Assembly: GCA_049282265.1 (NCBI GenBank)
Contig: JBAPTR010000115.1
Coordinates: forward strand, 1 to 27,650
DNA: 27,650 nucleotides
Origin: CAYUCJ01 sp049282265
Lineage (GTDB): Bacteria; Desulfobacterota; DSM-4660; Desulfatiglandales; Desulfatiglandaceae
Reading direction: 5' to 3'
Position numbers and translations under genes: made by a program. The notes under the pieces were generated by a model. The model worked only from the letters and a program-made list of their open reading frames with translations. It made no database searches and had not been told where the DNA came from. Below, in pieces: positions 8,127 through 14,391 of the stretch (its first letter is position 1; every line of letters begins with the position of its first letter).

Positions 8127-8753
8127 ATGTCCGAATCGCTTAAAGGGATATTGGAGGCACTTGTCTTTGCGGCGGATCATCCGCTTACCGCATCGGAAAT
8201 AAAGGGATGGCTGTCCCAATACACTCTCCAACAAATAAACAACGGGTTGAATGAACTCAAGCTCGAATACCGGGAGATGGGAAGAAGCTTCAGCCTTAAA
8301 GAAGTCGCGAAAGGTTATCAGTTCAGGACAAGGTCGGATTTTTCCGCCTATGTCCTGCAAATGTACAGGACATCGCCCAGTCGGTTGTCCAGGGCGGCCA
8401 TGGAGACGCTGGCCATCATTGCGTATAAACAGCCCATTTTGAGACAAGAAATTGAAAAGATCCGAGGCGTCGACGTGGGAGGCATACTGAAAACACTTCT
8501 AGAGAAAGGGCTCGTCAGGATCGTGGGCCGAAAAAATCTTCCCGGACGCCCGCTGATCTACGGAACGACTAACAAATTCCTCGAAGTGTTCGATCTGACG
8601 GACTTGAATGCCCTGCCGACTCTTAAAGAAATCAAAAAACTGATTGTTGAGGAAGACGGCGCCGGGATTCCGGAAATCTCCCCGCAGGAGGATGAAGACA
8701 TCACACAGGGAGGCGGCCCGGAGCATGGAGAAAATGAAGCCCCAGAGGCTTAA
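8127..8753 (+). CDS. scpB: Segregation and condensation protein B
   Basis: ScpB dimerises and binds ScpA within the SMC-ScpAB condensin complex. The 208-residue product has two winged-helix domains (about 1-85 and 90-160) and the hallmark AIIAYKQPILRQEIEKIRGV in the second, followed by GRPLIYGTT. The acidic last 40 residues are variable in the family. AAAGGAAAT precedes the ATG. The end overlaps the likely start of rluB by 29 bases, supporting translational coupling. Confidence 0.93.
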   Translation: MSESLKGILEALVFAADHPLTASEIKGWLSQYTLQQINNGLNELKLEYREMGRSFSLKEVAKGYQFRTRSDFSAYVLQMYRTSPSRLSRAAMETLAIIAYKQPILRQEIEKIRGVDVGGILKTLLEKGLVRIVGRKNLPGRPLIYGTTNKFLEVFDLTDLNALPTLKEIKKLIVEEDGAGIPEISPQEDEDITQGGGPEHGENEAPEA

Positions 8754-9462
8754 TCATATCCTTTCAGCCGCAGGCCTCACGTCCAGGCGAAAAGCCGATA
8801 TTTGGATTTCAACGGGACGCGTGAAGGTCAACGGCCGCACTGTGAGACAGCTTGGGACACAGGCCGAGTGGGGCCGCGATCAGATCCAGGTGGACGGTCG
8901 TGAAATCCCCGCTCCCCCTCAGAAGATCTATCTCATGCTCAATAAACCCTTCGGATACCTCTCCAGCCTCGATGACCCTGCCGGAAGGCCGTTGGTAACG
9001 GATTTGATCAAGGATATCCCGGAGAGGATCTATCCCGTGGGACGGCTTGACTTTGACAGTATGGGACTTCTCCTGATGAGCAATGACGGTGAATGGACCT
9101 ACCGGCTCACCCACCCGCGCTACCAAGTTCCCAAAACCTATAAGGTTACCGTGAGAGGAGATGTCTCCAGTCAAGATCTCCTTGCCCTGAAAAAGGGAGT
9201 GATGCTTGATGATGGACCAAGCGGTCCCTCCAGCGTTTCCTTCATAAAGAGGGGTTCTGATAAGAGCTTGCTCCGCATGACCATCAAACAGGGAAGATCA
9301 AGACAAGTCAGGCGCATGTTTGATGCTGTAGAACGAGAGGTTATTCACCTGATACGCATAGGCTTTGGAAATCTGGTGCTTGGTGATCTCAAGGTGGGTC
9401 ACTATCGTCATCTTGAAACCTCAGAGGTTCTCGGGCTTATGAAATCGGTGGGATTGAAATAG
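8725..9462 (+). CDS. rluB: Ribosomal large subunit pseudouridine synthase, RluB/RsuA family
   Basis: Enzymes of this family convert specific uridines of rRNA to pseudouridine; RluB acts on 23S helix 89. From the start chosen here (245 residues) there is an S4 RNA-binding domain (about 6-50) and a catalytic domain with LNKPFGYLSS (72-81) and GRLDFDS (106-112), whose Asp109 is the nucleophile, plus KTYKV and GRSRQVRRMFDA later on. The ATG at 8725 is preferred over the frame's first possible start (8644) because GGGAGG lies 11 bases before it and the S4 domain begins at once. ATG 8734 is also possible. RluB versus RluE/RluF/RsuA cannot be settled by reading; the scpAB neighbourhood favours RluB. 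Confidence 0.88.
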   Translation: MEKMKPQRLNHILSAAGLTSRRKADIWISTGRVKVNGRTVRQLGTQAEWGRDQIQVDGREIPAPPQKIYLMLNKPFGYLSSLDDPAGRPLVTDLIKDIPERIYPVGRLDFDSMGLLLMSNDGEWTYRLTHPRYQVPKTYKVTVRGDVSSQDLLALKKGVMLDDGPSGPSSVSFIKRGSDKSLLRMTIKQGRSRQVRRMFDAVEREVIHLIRIGFGNLVLGDLKVGHYRHLETSEVLGLMKSVGLK

Positions 9463-9488
9463 CTCTCCCTGAGCCGTTTTTTCAACTG

Positions 9489-9519
9489 GACCTCAGGAGG
9501 AGGACCTGAAGGTCTTTTT
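9489..9519 (+). terminator. Intrinsic terminator after rluB
   Basis: GACCTCAGG (9489-9497) pairs with CCTGAAGGTC (9505-9514) with one bulged A around a seven-base loop, followed by five T residues (9515-9519). It ends the trpS-scpA-scpB-rluB transcript. The stem contains the block shared with the repeat element at 6257-6268. Confidence 0.65.
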
Positions 9520-9940
9520 AAGACGCTTTCTCATAGGGCACTTGGCAAGCAACTCTTACATGGACGGCTATTTGGGGTTTGCGCCTCCAGAAGCCTTGGC
9601 GTTCTCTAATGGCTACCTTTAAACCCGAAATAGACGTCTATTTCCTCCGGCGTGTAGAGTGTCAGGTCCTCCACTTCCTTGTTCAAAGGCTGCCGGCAGG
9701 GAAACGTTTTTTTGTTTGCAAAGGGCCCAGGTTTGTAGTAGAAGTGACGGAGTAGAAAGAGCAGGACGGACTTTTTTCAGGTCCAATAGTGAAGACTTTG
9801 TGAGAAGTCTTCGACGTGCCCATGGACGGGCACGCAAATCAATGGGGTGCGAAGCAGCCGTTGATTTGAGAGGAAGCCGAAAATCACACTTTTCGGATTC
9901 CGAAGAGTAAAAAGTCCGGGACGGACTTTTTACGGGTCCA
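9520..9940. repeat. Gene-free spacer built of repeat fragments and hairpins
   Basis: I see no gene here. The stretch holds: a segment (9665-9694) matching 6287-6319; a direct repeat GGACGGACTTTTT (9764-9776 and 9919-9931), each followed at the same distance by GGTCCA (9780-9785 and 9935-9940); an inverted repeat GAAGACTT/AAGTCTTC (9791-9812); GTGCCC/GGGCAC (9816-9833); CCGAAAA/TTTTCGG (9877-9896); and ACGGGCACGCAAATCAATGG (9826-9845), 17 of 20 identical to 1344-1363 before rpoZ. The pattern suggests overlapping remnants of one dispersed repeat family. Confidence 0.55.
9907..9933. repeat. 11-bp perfect inverted repeat upstream of tRNA-Val
   Basis: GTAAAAAGTCC (9907-9917) and GGACTTTTTAC (9923-9933) are perfect reverse complements around GGGAC. 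The left arm is identical to 6197-6207 at the left end of the element before trpS, so this is probably an end-to-end junction of that repeat family. It lies 15 bases before tRNA-Val and would hamper a promoter placed there. Confidence 0.7.
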
Positions 9941-9947
9941 TAGATAA

Positions 9948-10022
9948 GGGCGGTTAACTCAGCGGGAGAGTGCCATCCTCACACGGTGGAAGCCGTGGGT
10001 TCAAACCCCACACCGCCCACCA
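9948..10022 (+). tRNA. tRNA-Val (anticodon CAC)
   Basis: A full cloverleaf is visible: acceptor GGGCGGT (9948-9954) pairs with ACCGCCC (10012-10018); D arm ACTC/GAGT; anticodon stem CCATC/GGTGG around loop CTCACAC, giving CAC, which reads GUG; T arm GTGGG-TTCAAAC-CCCAC; A73 and an encoded CCA (10020-10022). I see no convincing -35/-10 directly upstream. Confidence 0.97.
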
Positions 10023-10032
10023 CTAAATTAAA

Positions 10033-10066
10033 GGGGCTACGGGAGACAGGCCGTAGCCCCTTTTTT
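10033..10066 (+). terminator. Strong intrinsic terminator after tRNA-Val
   Basis: GGGGCTACGG (10033-10042) and CCGTAGCCCC (10051-10060) form a perfect 10-bp stem with an eight-base loop, followed by six T residues. It terminates the tRNA transcript. It ends only 20 bases before the MFS start codon. Confidence 0.92.
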
Positions 10067-10085
10067 GATTTACCAGCATCGACAA

Positions 10086-11282
10086 ATGATCACCAAGAAT
10101 CACGATTCCATAAAATCCGAGCGCAAGATTCAAGAGCCTTCTGAATACAAAACGGCCCTGGTTCTCGCCCTCTCGGCAACCCATTTTATCCATGACATCT
10201 ACTCGAGCTTCCTGGCGCCCCTCCTGCCCCTGCTCATCAAGAAACTCTCCATGTCATTGGCAGCGGCTGGTTTCCTTTCCACCGTCATGCAGGTCCCCGC
10301 CCTCATGAACCCCTATATCGGGACACTGGCCGACCGCACCAGTGTACGCGAGTTCATTGTGTTGGCCCCTGCCCTCACAGCTGTCACCATGAGCCTGATC
10401 GGCATGGCGCCCAATTATGGGGTGCTTTTGCTCCTTCTCCTGGTTGCGGGTATCAGTGTTTCTCTTTTTCACGTACCAGCTCCGGTGATGATCGCCAGGC
10501 TTTCGGGGCCCACAAAGGGCAAGGGCATGAGCTTTTTCATGACCGGGGGCGAGCTTGCCAGGGCACTGGGACCGCTGGCGGCTGTCGGTGCTGTTTCACT
10601 CTTCGGCCTGGAAGGCTTTTACCCGGTGATGATCGTAGGATTGGGCGCTTCAGCCTGGCTGCACCTGAAATTCCGAGACATACCCATAATGGTGGACGTT
10701 GCCGCCCGTTCTTCCATCCGAAAAACGTGGCGGGAAATGAGGTTTGTTCTTCTCCCCCTGTCGGCAATCCTGGCTGCACGAGGATTCATGTACGCCTCCA
10801 TGACCGCCTTTCTCCCAACCTTCATGAAGGCCCAAACGGGCGATCTCTGGCTGGGCGGCATCTCGCTGACGCTTTTTGAGTTCTCGGGAGTCATCGGTGT
10901 GCTGACCGCCGGCTCCATCAGCGACCATTTCGGCCGGAGGAAGGTGCTTTTCGTCTCTCTCGTGGGGGCGCCTCTCAGTCTCTTTCTGTTCGCGGCCTTG
11001 GGGGGGTGGATGCGCTATGTGGCGCTGCTGTTCACAGGCTTCACCATTCTCTCAACCACCCCAGTCATGCTGGCCCTTGTCCAGGAACATGCGAAGGGAA
11101 GTCCATCGGCGGCGAACGGCCTCTTCATGATGGTTTCCTTTATTGCGCGTTCGGCCATAGTGGTTCTCGTTGGTGTCCTGGGGGACCATCTGGGTCTGAG
11201 GGCGACCTATTTCATCAGTTCCTTCCTGGGTCTCCTCGGCATTCCCTTTGCTCTGATGCTCCCGGAAAAGCGGAAGGCGTGA
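10086..11282 (+). CDS. MFS transporter, fosmidomycin-resistance (Fsr)-like
   Basis: This is a 12-helix major facilitator superfamily protein of the inner membrane, most like drug or metabolite exporters of the Fsr type (conserved start THFIHDIYSSFLAPLLPLL, residues about 25-45). Two MFS loop motifs are visible: GTLADRTSVREF after helix 2 and GSISDHFGRRKVL after helix 8, which mark the two halves of the fold. From ATG 10086 it has 398 residues; a TTG start at 10065 would overlap the tRNA terminator and is unlikely. No clear ribosome binding site is seen. It is convergent with the response regulator. The substrate is unknown; family similarity suggests efflux of small anionic compounds, but this is inference. 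Confidence 0.85.
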   Translation: MITKNHDSIKSERKIQEPSEYKTALVLALSATHFIHDIYSSFLAPLLPLLIKKLSMSLAAAGFLSTVMQVPALMNPYIGTLADRTSVREFIVLAPALTAVTMSLIGMAPNYGVLLLLLLVAGISVSLFHVPAPVMIARLSGPTKGKGMSFFMTGGELARALGPLAAVGAVSLFGLEGFYPVMIVGLGASAWLHLKFRDIPIMVDVAARSSIRKTWREMRFVLLPLSAILAARGFMYASMTAFLPTFMKAQTGDLWLGGISLTLFEFSGVIGVLTAGSISDHFGRRKVLFVSLVGAPLSLFLFAALGGWMRYVALLFTGFTILSTTPVMLALVQEHAKGSPSAANGLFMMVSFIARSAIVVLVGVLGDHLGLRATYFISSFLGLLGIPFALMLPEKRKA

Positions 11283-11286
11283 ATTT

Positions 11287-11329
11287 CAGATAGGCACCCC
11301 GGCCGGATGGATCACTATCTGTCTTTTTT
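11287..11329 (+). terminator. Possible terminator after the MFS gene
   Basis: CAGATAG (11287-11293) and CTATCTG (11315-11321) pair around a 21-base GC-rich loop, and T6 follows at 11324-11329. It overlaps the last codons of the convergent response regulator. The loop is long, so confidence is modest. Confidence 0.4.
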
Positions 11330-11884
11330 GAGAAGCGCCCTGATTTCCCGGATTAGAGTGTCATAATCATCCTCCGCTTCCCCGTTGTCCAGAAGAACTT
11401 CTCCCCGGAAATCCCTCTTAACCTGGGTGATCCCGGGGTATTTCTTTTCAACATTTTTTATGAAGGAAGACTGCCTCCGGGCGAATCTCAGGAGATCCCG
11501 ACTCCGCTTCATGAGTTCTTTCTGTTGGATCGCCTTTCGAATGGTGATAGCCAGATCGTAAATGCGGCAGGGCTTGGTAAAGAAGTGGTAGATCTTTCCC
11601 TCGTTGATCGCGCGAACGGCACTCTCAATGGATGCATGGCCGGTGAGGATCATGCGGATCGTGTCCGGATATCTCTTCCGAACGAGAGCCAGGAATTCCG
11701 ATCCCGGCATCCCGGGCATCATTTCGTCGGAAACGACTACGTCCACCTGCCTGCTCGCCAACACTTTCAGGGCCTCTTCCGCGGAATCGGCCATCAGGAG
11801 TTCGTAGGGTTCCATGCCCAAGGCCTCTTTCATCAGGCTCCGGGTGGACTGCTCATCGTCCACTATGAGAACGCTGTGTTTCAT
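11315..11884 (-). CDS. Response regulator, receiver domain with short C-terminal extension
   Basis: A CheY-like receiver that should be phosphorylated by a histidine kinase not present in this window. The 189-residue product starts MKHSVLIVDDEQ and has the acidic pocket D9/D10, phospho-acceptor D53 (in VVSDEMMPGMPG), T81 and K104 (FFTKPC). The last 65 residues form a charged, probably helical tail with YPGITQV and no recognisable DNA-binding or enzymatic output domain. I chose the start at 11884 because it matches the receiver's beginning and overlaps the stop of the preceding DNA-binding gene by ATGA; the frame is open further upstream without family similarity. The overlap implies coupled translation, so the small DNA-binding protein may be its output partner. 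Confidence 0.85.
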   Translation of the reverse strand: MKHSVLIVDDEQSTRSLMKEALGMEPYELLMADSAEEALKVLASRQVDVVVSDEMMPGMPGSEFLALVRKRYPDTIRMILTGHASIESAVRAINEGKIYHFFTKPCRIYDLAITIRKAIQQKELMKRSRDLLRFARRQSSFIKNVEKKYPGITQVKRDFRGEVLLDNGEAEDDYDTLIREIRALLKKDR

Positions 11885-12123
11885 GCTGTCGGCTCCAGGG
11901 GGCTGGAACATTGCGGATCTTCCGTTCCGAACCATTCGGGGATTGGTTGTTCAAATCGTTGAAGGATACGAACGGCCTCCGAACGGGGGATCTTGATGTT
12001 CTGGCCGATCCGGTACGCCTTTATCTGGCCTTTCAGAAACCAGTTCCTGATGGTCTGCCTCGTGACCCCGAGAAGAACACCCAGTTCCCTTGTGGACAGG
12101 AATTTCATTTCACTTCCTTTCAT
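11881..12123 (-). CDS. Small excisionase/MerR-type helix-turn-helix DNA-binding protein
   Basis: An 80-residue protein with a winged helix-turn-helix of the excisionase family: STREL...LLGVTRQTIRNWFLKG (about 10-32) followed by IKAYRIGQNIKIPRSEAVRIL (about 34-54), where a recognition helix is followed by the wing. Such proteins bind DNA as small regulators or architectural factors; despite the family name there is no phage or integrase nearby. The C-terminal 25 residues are not conserved in appearance. GGGAGA precedes the ATG at 12123; an inner ATG at 12108 with GGAAG is an alternative. It lies 75 bases after the kinase gene and overlaps the receiver gene by four bases, so the three form one probable operon. 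Confidence 0.8.
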   Translation of the reverse strand: MKGSEMKFLSTRELGVLLGVTRQTIRNWFLKGQIKAYRIGQNIKIPRSEAVRILQRFEQPIPEWFGTEDPQCSSPLEPTA

Positions 12124-12198
12124 CGCTGTCTCCCATGAAGAAAAGGATTTCTATTTCATGGGTTTTGCAATAAGAGTGCCAAATCGTCTTTTTCGCTC

Positions 12199-14058
12199 TT
12201 ACTGCCCGGGCAGTCCCTGGGGGAGCCCCGGAAAGGAAGGTATTTGCCCACCGCCTGATTCATCGGAGAGACCTTGCGGGGATGACGGCATTCCTCCATC
12301 TCCTCCCGACGGAAGCAGCCCCTTCACCATATTCTGCAACATCGCGTTCTCTTCTCCCTCGTTCGCAGCCTGGACCAGCCTCTTCGCACGCTTGTTTTCA
12401 GGATCAACGTCCAACACCTGCTGGGCGATGAGTTTTGTCTTCGTATAGCGTCTCGCCTCGAGAGCGGCCTCGGCCTTTTCAAGGGCCAGATCTATCCGCC
12501 GTCTTCTTTCCAGGGCCCTTTGTGCCAGGTCTTCCAGCTTCTGTTTCATCGCCAGGGCTTCGGGGTCATCAGGATAGACCTTCAGGACATCCCGAGTCTC
12601 TTCCTCAGCAAGGCGATAGCGTTTGGCTTCGAAATGGGCCTTTGCCTGAGCGTTCTTGCGATCTGCAACCGTTCTCCGTTTCTTTTCCTTTGCCTTCGCC
12701 TCCTTCAATGCCTTTACCTTTTCCGCCGCCAAGGCCTTTCTTTGCTCTGCCTCGATCTTTGCCTTTTCTGCTTCTAAGGCCTTTTTTCGCGCCATCTCAA
12801 CCTTTTCTTTTTCTGCCTGCAGCTGTTTTTGCGCGGCTTCGTTAGTCTCTGTTTTCGCGATGTTTTCAACAGGGGGTGCAGCCTTAGGAGTTTTCGCAAC
12901 CTTTTTGTCAGGTAGAATCTCGGGTTTCTTTTCCGGTGGAGCTTCCACTTTTTGGAGAGTTGTCGATGCAGTTTCCGTTTTTTCCCGGTTAAGGGAAGTG
13001 GCAGAAGGCGTGGTTGTCACGGTCTTTGACGGTGCCTTTTGAGATTTCAGAAAATAAAAAGTCCCTGCCCCGGCCATGCCGATCACCAACAGAAGAACGA
13101 TCAGGATAGCGGACCAGTTCCATTTTTCTGAGGCCTCGGGTCCAGCTTCCGCTTTCGCCGAGTCCACCTCGAGGGGGAGCGTTGCGAGGGTTTGGGTCTT
13201 TTTTTCTGCCAGTGAAGGTTCGGCAAGTCCCTTCGCAAGGGATTCCCAAAACGCCCCACAGGAGGGCCACCTCTCCTCGGGCTTTTTCTGAATGGACTTC
13301 AGTATGACCTCCTCAAGGGGTGCGGAAATAGCCGGCAGGATTTCCCGAGGCAGAGGAGGGAGTTTTTTCACGTGGGACTGCATGATCGTGAACAGGCTGT
13401 CTTCTCCCTCAAAGGGAAGTTTTCCCGTGACCACCTGGTAGAGCGTGATCCCCAGGGAATAGATATCGGATGCCGCAGTGATGGGATGGGCTTTGGAGGC
13501 CAGGACCTGTTCGGGAGACATGTAGTAGGGGGAGCCTATTCCCAGGCCCGTGGTGGTCAGGGTAGCCTCGAAATTGTTTCCGAGAAGCCGGGCAATACCG
13601 AAGTCCGTAATCTTCACTTCGCCCTGTTCGTTTATCATGATGTTTCCGGGCTTCAGGTCCCGGTGCACAATTCCCAGGCTGTGGGCATGGGCGATGCCGG
13701 AGAGAACCTGTTGAAAAATCGCCTTTACCTGCCCGTACGGCAGCGGTCCGCCGACCTCCTTGATGATCTCCGAGAGGGTCTTGCCTGCCACGTATTCCAT
13801 CACGATATAGTAATGACCTTCCGATTCCATGAAATCGTAAAGCGTCACGATATTGGGATGGCGCAGCCGGTCCATAACCTCGGCCTCCCTGAAGAACCGT
13901 TCATTGAAGGAAGCGTCGCCCTCCAGTGTGGCCGAGAGCATCTTGATGGCGACCATGCGGCGGGAGAGGCTCTTATGCTGACCCTTGTAAACGACGGCCA
14001 TACCGCCCTTCCCTATCATCTCAAGGATATGGTAGTTTCCCAGTTCCTTCCCTGTCAT
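12199..14058 (-). CDS. Membrane-anchored Ser/Thr protein kinase with coiled-coil and TPR-like tail
   Basis: A Hanks-type (PknB-like) kinase of 619 residues. The kinase domain (about 8-275) has the Gly-rich loop IGKGGMAVVYKG (15-26), catalytic K39, HRDLKPGN (132-139), DFG (152-154) and the activation segment TTGLGIGSPYYMSPEQ (169-184), so it should be active. One transmembrane helix (about 315-337) puts the rest outside the membrane, presumably in the periplasm. The tail has a Pro/Thr/Lys-rich linker (340-405), an Ala/Glu/Lys coiled coil (about 408-465), two TPR-like helical pairs (about 466-510 and 520-565) and a Gly/Pro-rich end. No PASTA repeats are present. AAGGAG precedes the ATG. What the tail senses is unknown. 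Confidence 0.92.
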   Translation of the reverse strand: MTGKELGNYHILEMIGKGGMAVVYKGQHKSLSRRMVAIKMLSATLEGDASFNERFFREAEVMDRLRHPNIVTLYDFMESEGHYYIVMEYVAGKTLSEIIKEVGGPLPYGQVKAIFQQVLSGIAHAHSLGIVHRDLKPGNIMINEQGEVKITDFGIARLLGNNFEATLTTTGLGIGSPYYMSPEQVLASKAHPITAASDIYSLGITLYQVVTGKLPFEGEDSLFTIMQSHVKKLPPLPREILPAISAPLEEVILKSIQKKPEERWPSCGAFWESLAKGLAEPSLAEKKTQTLATLPLEVDSAKAEAGPEASEKWNWSAILIVLLLVIGMAGAGTFYFLKSQKAPSKTVTTTPSATSLNREKTETASTTLQKVEAPPEKKPEILPDKKVAKTPKAAPPVENIAKTETNEAAQKQLQAEKEKVEMARKKALEAEKAKIEAEQRKALAAEKVKALKEAKAKEKKRRTVADRKNAQAKAHFEAKRYRLAEEETRDVLKVYPDDPEALAMKQKLEDLAQRALERRRRIDLALEKAEAALEARRYTKTKLIAQQVLDVDPENKRAKRLVQAANEGEENAMLQNMVKGLLPSGGDGGMPSSPQGLSDESGGGQIPSFPGLPQGLPGQ

Positions 14059-14128
14059 GTTTTGGGCTCCTTAACTTAAGGGCTCTAGGAGAAATGCAAA
14101 AGTTTTCAATCAAATAGAGAATGCATGC

Positions 14129-14157
14129 AGCATATCGTTCTCACCCGGAAATCTCAA
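14129..14157 (-). promoter_or_regulatory. Candidate sigma70 promoter for the kinase operon
   Basis: On the minus strand TTGAGA (14157-14152) and TATGCT (14134-14129) are 17 bases apart, about 70 bases before the kinase ATG. Five and four of six bases match the consensus boxes. Confidence 0.45.
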
Positions 14158-14254
14158 GAGCAATTTCTTTTTTTCCCACTGGTCATTTCGCAAACTGAAG
14201 CGCGTTGATCCACTGCGGGAGGGCCGGTGCATTCCTTTCCGGCAGGAATATGCA

Positions 14255-14289
14255 AAGGCTTAAGGCACAAGGTGTAAGGTTTAAGGCCT
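14255..14289. repeat. Heptanucleotide tandem repeat AAGGNNN x5
   Basis: Five consecutive 7-mers all begin AAGG: AAGGCTT, AAGGCAC, AAGGTGT, AAGGTTT, AAGGCCT. The last three bases vary, so the array is degenerate. It lies about 200 bases upstream of the kinase start. Confidence 0.75.
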
Positions 14290-14358
14290 ACGAACCCACA
14301 GTCCCTCCCTTGAGGGATGCGACGGATTGCAGAAGATAAATAGGATGGCGAAAGGAAT

Positions 14359-14380
14359 GATGGCTTCGTTGGAAGCCATC
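14359..14380 (-). terminator. Hairpin after gpmI, terminator-like
   Basis: GATGGCTTC and GAAGCCATC form a perfect 9-bp stem with a GTTG loop, 12 bases after the gpmI stop on the minus strand. No real T run follows, so it may act as an RNA 3'-end stabiliser or a weak terminator. Confidence 0.5.
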
Positions 14381-14391
14381 AAATTCCGGCT

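Larger units (their letters stand above)
14059..14391. other. Gene-free spacer between gpmI and the kinase gene
   Basis: No coding region is visible. The spacer holds the likely kinase promoter, a tandem heptamer repeat, a small TCCCTC/GAGGGA hairpin near 14305-14320 and a long hairpin close to the gpmI stop. Confidence 0.6.

Noticed and set aside
10065..10085. TTG start for the MFS gene at 10065
   Set aside because: It would begin inside the T run of the tRNA-Val terminator and adds residues without family similarity; ATG 10086 is preferred.
11881..12123. Prophage or integrative element signalled by the excisionase-type protein
   Set aside because: No integrase, att site or phage gene lies nearby, and the gene is embedded in a kinase/receiver operon; the fold is shared by ordinary small regulators.
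14255..14289. CRISPR array
   Set aside because: The unit is only seven bases with no spacers, and no cas gene is present.
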